Assembly: GCA_041648175.1 (NCBI GenBank)
Contig: JBAZPO010000003.1
Span: 236,176-300,175, forward strand
Source: Desulfobaccales bacterium
GTDB taxonomy: Bacteria; Desulfobacterota; Desulfobaccia; Desulfobaccales; 0-14-0-80-60-11
Reading direction: 5' to 3'
Length of the DNA stretch: 64,000 bases
The notes beneath the pieces are model-generated. The model did no database searches. It worked only from the letters and a program-made list of their open reading frames with translations, and was not told the DNA's origin. The position numbers were made by a program, and so were the translations under genes. How positions within the stretch are numbered: position 1 is the stretch's first letter; every line of letters starts with the position of its first letter. Positions 59,260-64,000 of this stretch are shown here, in pieces.

Positions 59260-60308
59260 AGTCCTTTCTTGATGAAGCCGATATCACGGTCCGGGCCGGT
59301 AACGGCGGCCCGGGCTGTGTCAGTTTCCTCAGGGCCCGTTTCCAACCCCGGGGCCGACCCGACGGTGGTGACGGCGGTTCCGGCGGCGATGTCATCCTCG
59401 AAGTTTCCCCATCTATCCGCACCTTAAGCCATTTCCGGCGGCGCCGCGTCCTTCAGGCGGATAACGGCGGCCGGGGCATGAGCACGGATCGTCACGGCAA
59501 GAACGGCGCCGCGGTGATCGTAGCGGTGCCCCAAGGCACCCGGGTCTTCGACGCAGACAGCGGCAGGCTTATTAAAGACCTCATGACCCCGGGAGAGCGC
59601 CTGATCTTGGCCAAGGGTGGCCGCGGGGGCAAGGGCAACGCCCACTTCGTCTCCTCGCGGGTCCGCTCCCCGCGCTTTTCCCAACCCGGTGAACCCGGCG
59701 GGGAACGCCGCATTCACCTGGACCTCCAGATTTTAGCGGATGTGGGCCTGATGGGCGCGCCCAATGCCGGAAAGACCACTCTGCTCAAGGCGCTCACGGC
59801 CTCCAAGGCCCGGGTGGGGGCTTTTCCCTTCACTACCCTGACCCCCCAACTGGGGGTGCTGCCTCCCCAGGATGATCATGAGCCCCTGGTGCTGGCGGAA
59901 ATCCCCGGCCTCATCACCGGGGCCCACCTGGGCAAAGGTCTGGGCCACCGCTTCCTCCGGCACCTGCAACGCACCCGGCTCCTCATCCAAGTTATCGATT
60001 TGAGCTTTGTCGACCCGACCGCACCCCTGGCGCCACTCGAGATGCTGGAAGAAGAAATGCGCAACTTTGACCCCTTGTTGCTGGACAAACCGCGCCTGGT
60101 GGCGTTAAATAAGATTGACGCGCTGCCGCCTGACTACCCGCTGGAGCAAGTCATTCGGGAGTATGAGAAAACGGGCTGGCGGATGTTCGCGGTCTCGGCT
60201 CAGACCGGCGAAGGGATAGCCCCTTTACGAGAGGTCATCTGGGAATCTTTCGTATCTTTGGTATCTCCTGTAAGTGTCCCAGAAGAACTCGATTTGCAAT
60301 CCCCCTAA
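59256..60308 (+). CDS. obgE: GTPase ObgE
   Basis: 350 residues; TTG start overlapping rpmA. Glycine-rich Obg domain: VRAGNGGPGCVSFLRARFQP, DGGDGGSGGDVILEVS, GGRGGKGNAHF. GTPase motifs: G1 GAPNAGKTTLL, G3 AEIPGLITGAHLGKGLGHRFLRH, G4 NKID. The usual DIPG is EIPG here, an uncommon change. The C-terminal OCT domain of longer Obg proteins is absent. It acts in 50S assembly and stress control. The last codons and stop lie in a dispersed repeat (AATCCCCCTAAAT), so the C-terminus was probably fixed by a repeat insertion. Confidence 0.95.
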   Translation: MKSFLDEADITVRAGNGGPGCVSFLRARFQPRGRPDGGDGGSGGDVILEVSPSIRTLSHFRRRRVLQADNGGRGMSTDRHGKNGAAVIVAVPQGTRVFDADSGRLIKDLMTPGERLILAKGGRGGKGNAHFVSSRVRSPRFSQPGEPGGERRIHLDLQILADVGLMGAPNAGKTTLLKALTASKARVGAFPFTTLTPQLGVLPPQDDHEPLVLAEIPGLITGAHLGKGLGHRFLRHLQRTRLLIQVIDLSFVDPTAPLAPLEMLEEEMRNFDPLLLDKPRLVALNKIDALPPDYPLEQVIREYEKTGWRMFAVSAQTGEGIAPLREVIWESFVSLVSPVSVPEELDLQSP

Positions 60309-60595
60309 ATTCCAGTAGTGTCCGGCAAGGTTTTTGCTATAAATAGATAAGAATATGATTTCTTAAAAGAGGCCATTACCTAACTTCCGGATTTTTAATG
60401 TATTTTCCCTCTCCCCCAATGGGGGAGAGGGCAGGGTGAGGGGGAAGTGAATCGCAGACGAAGCCACCCCTCACCCTAACCCTCTCCCCTCGAAGGGGAG
60501 AGGGGATTTTGGTGGCACAGGCTTTCCAGCCTGTGCGGGCGCAGGCTTAAGCCTGCGGCTGCCAATAATTTAGCATCACACCGGGTGCCACGGCC
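60309..60595. repeat. Intergenic row of palindromic repeats before proB
   Basis: After the repeat at the obgE stop (60300-60327, shared with 63881-63905) come CCCTCTCCCCCA/TGGGGGAGAGGG (60407-60431), CCCTCTCCCCT/AGGGGAGAGGG (60480-60504), GCACAGGCT/AGCCTGTGC (60515-60536) and CGCAGGCTTAAGCCTGCG (60540-60557). No gene is seen. A promoter for proB may be here but I cannot place it. Confidence 0.75.
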
Positions 60596-61732
60596 ATGCA
60601 TCCTCTACGACAACAACACCTGAGTAAAGCCAAGCGCATCGTCCTCAAACTTGGGAGCGCAGTCCTCACTGCGGCCGACGGTCTCAACCTCCCCCTCATC
60701 CAGCGCCTGGTGGGCGAGATCGGCCACCTGCGCACAGGCGAGCGGGAGTTTATCCTGGTTTCCTCCGGGGCCATCGCCGCGGGCTGCCGCAAGCTGGGGT
60801 TCACGTCCCGTCCCTCCGGCATGCCCCAGGCCCAGGCCATCGCCGCGGCGGGCCAGAGCGTCATGATGCACGTCTACGAAGAGGCCTTTGCCGAGTTCGG
60901 CCTCAAGGTGGCCCAGATTCTCCTCACCCACGACGACCTGGAATCCCGCCAGCGATTCCTGAACGCCCGCAACACCCTCTTTACCCTGCTCCAATGGCAG
61001 GTAGTGCCCATCATCAACGAAAACGACACCGTGGCCACCGACGAGCTGAAGTTCGGCGACAACGACAACCTGGCCGCCCTGATCTGCAACCTGGTGGGGG
61101 CCGACCTTCTGGTGCTTCTTACCGATATCGACGGCCTTTATAATAAAGACCCCCGGGAAAACCCCGACGCCCAACTCCTCTCTTTGGTGGAAGCCATCGA
61201 CGCGGGCGTGGAAAAAGCCGCGGGCAAACGCCCCGGCGCCTTGGGCCGGGGAGGCATGGTGAGCAAACTGCAAGCCGCCAAAAAGGCCGGGGCCGCGGGC
61301 ATCCCCACCCTCATCGCTAACGGGCTCACTCCGGGCATCCTGGGAACAATCTTTGCGGGTGAAGAAGTGGGGACGCTGTTTTTGCCCCAGGACCAGAAAC
61401 TTACCAGCCGCCAGTACTGGCTGGCCTATAACGTCACGCCCAAAGGCGCCATTTTAGTGGACAAAGGCGCCTGGAACGCCCTGGTGCACGGCCATAAAAG
61501 CCTGCTGCCCGCGGGGATCTTGGAGGTTTTCGGGGGCTTTGGCAAAGGGGCCGCAGTACACCTCATGGACCCCGAGGGCAAACCCTTCGCGGTGGGCCTG
61601 ACCAACTACTCGGCCCGGGAAATCGGCCGCATCAAAGGCCGCCAGTCCCAGGAAATCGCCCAAACTTTGGGGCAAAAAGGCTATGAGGAAGTCATCCACC
61701 GGGATAATTTGGTGATTTTTCCGGAGGTGTAA
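60596..61732 (+). CDS. proB: Glutamate 5-kinase
   Basis: 378 residues. Amino-acid kinase domain (about 10-260): KRIVLKLGSAVLTAA, VSSGAIAAGCRKLG, VPIINENDTVATDELKFGDNDNLAALI and LTDIDGLYNKDPR. A C-terminal PUA domain starts at about 285 (ILVDKGAWNALVHGHKSLLPAGI). It makes glutamyl phosphate, the first step to proline. It is usually next to obgE and proA; here it follows obgE after a repeat-filled gap. proA is not in the window. Confidence 0.96.
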   Translation: MHPLRQQHLSKAKRIVLKLGSAVLTAADGLNLPLIQRLVGEIGHLRTGEREFILVSSGAIAAGCRKLGFTSRPSGMPQAQAIAAAGQSVMMHVYEEAFAEFGLKVAQILLTHDDLESRQRFLNARNTLFTLLQWQVVPIINENDTVATDELKFGDNDNLAALICNLVGADLLVLLTDIDGLYNKDPRENPDAQLLSLVEAIDAGVEKAAGKRPGALGRGGMVSKLQAAKKAGAAGIPTLIANGLTPGILGTIFAGEEVGTLFLPQDQKLTSRQYWLAYNVTPKGAILVDKGAWNALVHGHKSLLPAGILEVFGGFGKGAAVHLMDPEGKPFAVGLTNYSAREIGRIKGRQSQEIAQTLGQKGYEEVIHRDNLVIFPEV

Positions 61733-61838
61733 ATGATACTGTTTCTTGTTTTTAGGTTTCAGTTTTCGTTTAAAAACAGTAGGATAGAGGGGACGTTTCA
61801 CCCCCTTTATTCCAATCTGCCCGTAATGGGGTAACTTT

Positions 61839-62228
61839 ATGCCCAGCCGTGCCGGTGATTGGTTCAATCAAGCGTTAAGGGATCTTGAACAGGCCCAGGA
61901 CTCCCGAGCAGCCGGGCGCCATGAATGGGCCTGTTTTGCCGCGCAGCAAGCCGCGGAAAAGGCGGTGAAAGCCTTGCATTTGCATTTCGGGCAAGAAGCT
62001 TGGGGACACGTCATTGCCCGGCTGCTGCAAGAATTGCCTGCGGCGGTGACCCCGCCGGGTGACCTCATTGAGAAGTCCCGGGTTTTGGACAACTTTTATA
62101 TTCCGGCCCGCTATCCCAACAGCCATCCCCAGGGGGCGCCCTTTGAACATTACGGCTCCCTGCAAAGCGAGACCGCCGTCACTTATGCCCGTGAGATCAT
62201 TGAATTCAGCCGTGCTCAAATGGCCTGA
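61839..62228 (+). CDS. HEPN-domain protein (putative toxin of a HEPN/MNT pair)
   Basis: 129 residues, helical: WFNQALRDLEQAQDSRAAGRHEWACFAAQQAAEKAVKALHLHFGQ, then WGHVIARLLQEL. This is the HEPN AAEKA-type pattern. An obvious R-x4-6-H RNase motif is not clear in it. It overlaps the nucleotidyltransferase gene downstream, the standard order of HEPN/MNT toxin-antitoxin modules, where the MNT protein adds AMP to and silences the HEPN partner. Confidence 0.85.
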   Translation: MPSRAGDWFNQALRDLEQAQDSRAAGRHEWACFAAQQAAEKAVKALHLHFGQEAWGHVIARLLQELPAAVTPPGDLIEKSRVLDNFYIPARYPNSHPQGAPFEHYGSLQSETAVTYAREIIEFSRAQMA

Positions 62229-62556
62229 CGCCCGGGCGGTTATAGGGGCCTTGCATCAATGGGCAGAGAAAATTACCCGATGCCGGCCAGAAGTGTCGCA
62301 AATCGGCTTCTTCGGCTCGTACGCCCGGGGCGATTGGGGAGTGGGCAGCGATTTGGACCTGATCATCATCGTAGCCGGAATCAGTCAGCCGTTTGAAATG
62401 CGGCCGAGCGCCTTTGATACCCTGGAACTTCCTGTCCCCACGGATATTTTGGTTTATACTCGGGAAGAATGGAATACTTTAAAACAAAAGCGGAACTTTT
62501 TCCAAAAATTGGACCGGGAGACGGTCTGGATTTATCCCTCGAATAACCCATCTTAA
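62212..62556 (+). CDS. MNT-type nucleotidyltransferase (putative antitoxin)
   Basis: About 114 residues. The GTG at 62212 overlaps the HEPN gene by 17 bp; an ATG at 62185 is an alternative start and neither has a ribosome site. The catalytic motif is FFGSYARGDWGVGSDLDLIII, i.e. G-S-x-A-R-G-x6-D-x-D, followed by PVPTDILVYTREEW with a third acidic residue. Together with the HEPN protein it forms a known two-gene module. Confidence 0.85.
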   Translation: MLKWPDARAVIGALHQWAEKITRCRPEVSQIGFFGSYARGDWGVGSDLDLIIIVAGISQPFEMRPSAFDTLELPVPTDILVYTREEWNTLKQKRNFFQKLDRETVWIYPSNNPS

Positions 62557-62566
62557 GAGGCCACGA

Positions 62567-62812
62567 TTGAACTTCGACGACGCCGTAGTTTTGGAAACCT
62601 TTTCCAGCCGTATCGAAGCTGAGATGGCCCAGGGGATTTTGGAGGGTGAAGGCATCGAGGCTGTCGTTATGGCCGATGACGCCGGCGGGGCTTATCCCAT
62701 GCTCCAGTTCGTCCGGGGCGTGAAACTCTTTGTGGCCGCGGAAGACGAGGCCCGGGCCAAAGAAATTCTGGCGGCCATGGCGGACGGCGGCGACCTCATC
62801 ATTGAACCCTGA
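62567..62812 (+). CDS. DUF2007-family protein
   Basis: 81 residues, TTG start with AAGAGG 6 nt before. AVVLETFSSRIEAEMAQGILEGEGIEAVVMADDAGG...VKLFVAAEDEARAKEIL is the DUF2007 'putative signal transducing protein' pattern, a ferredoxin-like alpha/beta fold. Function unknown. It follows the HEPN/MNT pair by 11 bp and may be co-transcribed by chance. Confidence 0.85.
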   Translation: MNFDDAVVLETFSSRIEAEMAQGILEGEGIEAVVMADDAGGAYPMLQFVRGVKLFVAAEDEARAKEILAAMADGGDLIIEP

Positions 62813-62959
62813 GCCCTCTTTAGTCTTATTGCCTCATCTGTTTCATCTCTTCTCTTTGTGTTCAGACTTTATATTCCCGCGGTATTCAAAGGGTTTCCCG
62901 CCTGAGAGGCTGTTTGTTTAGCGACTACAGGTTGCGCGCATACAGATAATTTATACTCG

Positions 62960-63022
62960 TTGCCAAAATCACCCCTCACCCTCCCCTCTCCCACAAGGGG
63001 AAGGGGAGAATTATTTTGACAA
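62960..63022 (+). mobile_element. MITE-like element, degraded copy 3
   Basis: 63 bp from TTGCCAAAATCACCCC to ATTATTTTGACAA (TTTTGGCAA in the others), with a CTCCCC/GGGGAG centre. Shorter than the copies at 5219 and 26969. Confidence 0.5.
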
Positions 63023-63083
63023 ATCAGCGAGATATAGACTTGTGGGCAAGGATAAGCCCTCAAGGGGGAGGGAGGGAGTGGTG

Positions 63084-63134
63084 CCCAAGCAGAGCTTGGG
63101 CGGAAAGTGGCATTCCCAAGCTGGAGCTTGGGAA
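63084..63134. repeat. Two palindromic repeats (CCCAAGC type)
   Basis: CCCAAGC-aga-GCTTGGG (63084-63100) and CATTCCCAAGC-tgga-GCTTGGGAACG (about 63111-63134), close to the 3' end of mobA. Confidence 0.75.
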
Positions 63135-63188
63135 CGAGGGCGTAATGCAACGAGGGCGAGAAGCTAACTTCTACGAGTGCAACTTGTC

Positions 63189-63809
63189 TTACCTGTCCTC
63201 GGACAGCCACGCCTCGGCTTGGGCCAACTCATGGGGGGTATTGAGGTTAAAGAAGCTGCGGCATTCCGGGTCCAGGGCGAGGACTTCGGATTCTGAGATA
63301 ATCTGAGGGCGGAACGTTTTGAGGAAACGGGTGGGGCTGCGGTCGGTCTGGAGGAAATCCCGCAAGGCGGGAAGCAAGCGGACGGCATAGACGCCGGGAA
63401 ACGGCTCCAGGCCTCGAGGGGAACGGCAGACGACCGCGGTCCGGGCGGTACGGGCCGCGCAAGCGGCCAGTTTGGTCAACAGCGCCGGGGCCAGAAAAGG
63501 ATTGTCCACCGCGGCAACTAAAACCCACGGGGTACGGGCATAGAAGAGCGCGGTGAGCAGACCCCCGGCCGGGCCCTGGAAGGGAAGCAAATCGGTAATC
63601 AGAGGCAGTCCCAAGTTTATATGGGCCAGGGGGTGGTTCGTAACGAGCCAGCAGGTCGTGACCAGGGGAGTGAGGGCCTCAGCGACCCTGAGGGCCAGAG
63701 GCCTGCCGCCCAGGCGCAGCGTCGCCTTGTCCTGCCCCAAGCGCCGGCTGAAGCCTCCTGCCAGGATGGCTCCCGTCAGCCGGGGAGTTCCACTAGCGCC
63801 GCGATTCAT
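63189..63809 (-). CDS. mobA: Molybdenum cofactor guanylyltransferase
   Basis: 206 residues. LTGAILAGGFSRRLGQDKATLRLGG is the MobA loop (LAGGxSxRxGxDK), then LVTNHP, PFQGPAGGLLTAL and the DNPFL segment (metal Asp in VAAVDNPFL). It adds GMP to molybdopterin for DMSO-reductase-type enzymes such as formate dehydrogenases. The C-terminal NLNTPHELAQAEAWL is typical. It is monocistronic and ends near repeats. Confidence 0.92.
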   Translation of the reverse strand: MNRGASGTPRLTGAILAGGFSRRLGQDKATLRLGGRPLALRVAEALTPLVTTCWLVTNHPLAHINLGLPLITDLLPFQGPAGGLLTALFYARTPWVLVAAVDNPFLAPALLTKLAACAARTARTAVVCRSPRGLEPFPGVYAVRLLPALRDFLQTDRSPTRFLKTFRPQIISESEVLALDPECRSFFNLNTPHELAQAEAWLSEDR

Positions 63810-64000
63810 GACTTATACCGGGTTGCGTTTATAGCGTTTGCCATAAATTTATGCCGCTGGCTGATATTTAAATCCCCCTAAATCCCAGCAGTGTCCGGTT
63901 AGAAAATTGCATGAGGTTGTTCTGCCCCCCTCACCCCAGCCCTCTCCCCCCGAAGCGGGTGGAGAGGGGGTAGGAGATGTGGCCGTTTTAGTAACCATAA
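63810..64000. other. Right-edge intergenic region with repeats
   Basis: 63875-63905 matches the sequence at the obgE stop (AATCCCCCTAAATCCCAGCAGTGTCCGG). 63930-63975 has a CCCTCTCCCCCCGAAGCGGG...GGAGAGGG hairpin. I see no gene; the window ends here. Confidence 0.6.

Overview
The window is 64 kb of GC-rich chromosomal DNA from a Gram-negative bacterium. Outer-membrane and EPS genes, GmhA and a CpaC-type secretin point to a diderm. The best guess is a Desulfobacterota lineage close to Desulfobacca/Syntrophobacteria. That guess rests on a Re-citrate-synthase-like enzyme fused to a Cache-like domain, a split methylmalonyl-CoA mutase, cysteine-rich CGGC, DUF3795 and DUF2284 proteins, and intergenic space crowded with palindromic repeats. 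The taxonomic call is inference: no rRNA or tRNA gene is present.

Layout. 0-5.2 kb: the end of a SlyD-like FKBP; an operon of anti-sigma factor, periplasmic metal-sensor-like protein and Gly/Gln-rich secreted protein; a ferritin-like protein; a zinc alcohol dehydrogenase between repeat copies; an ECF sigma factor coupled to a zinc-ribbon protein. 5.4-16 kb: mostly minus-strand housekeeping (gyrB, dnaN, ilvD, rng) mixed with small cysteine-rich proteins. 16-21 kb: a universal stress protein, a frameshifted relic, then a sharply AT-rich island of about 3.4 kb. The island carries a MerR-like regulator, a membrane protein, a membrane-anchored dCTP-deaminase-fold protein, a radical SAM/SPASM enzyme and a DUF2284 protein. 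21-26 kb: a partial Tad/Flp pilus set (CpaC secretin, lipoprotein, TPR/LytR_C, TPR). 27-38 kb: a surface-polysaccharide region (lytic transglycosylase, TPR lipoprotein, manC, gmd, fcl, wecB, epimerase, sugar-phosphate transferase). 38.8-46.7 kb: methylmalonyl-CoA mutase subunits, the citrate-synthase-like fusion, aspS and hisS. 46.9-49.5 kb: a Phd/RelE module, then a cobalamin riboswitch with an intrinsic terminator leading into a 39-residue peptide (CbpA-like) and its radical SAM/SPASM partner (CbpB-like). 49.6-58.4 kb: prs, sfsA, hemC, fmdB-like, two poorly known genes, gmhA and a GH57 enzyme. 58.6-63.8 kb: rplU, rpmA, obgE, proB, a HEPN/MNT pair, a DUF2007 protein and mobA.

The most interesting parts are the riboswitch-controlled RiPP-like locus, the AT-rich island, the DRE-TIM enzyme fused to a sensor-like domain, and several families of dispersed repeats. 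One of these is a MITE-like element of about 76-80 bp with terminal inverted repeats, seen in three copies. Another, of about 80 bp, appears once in each orientation 53 kb apart. Many hairpin repeats sit at gene ends, and one supplies the stop codon of obgE.
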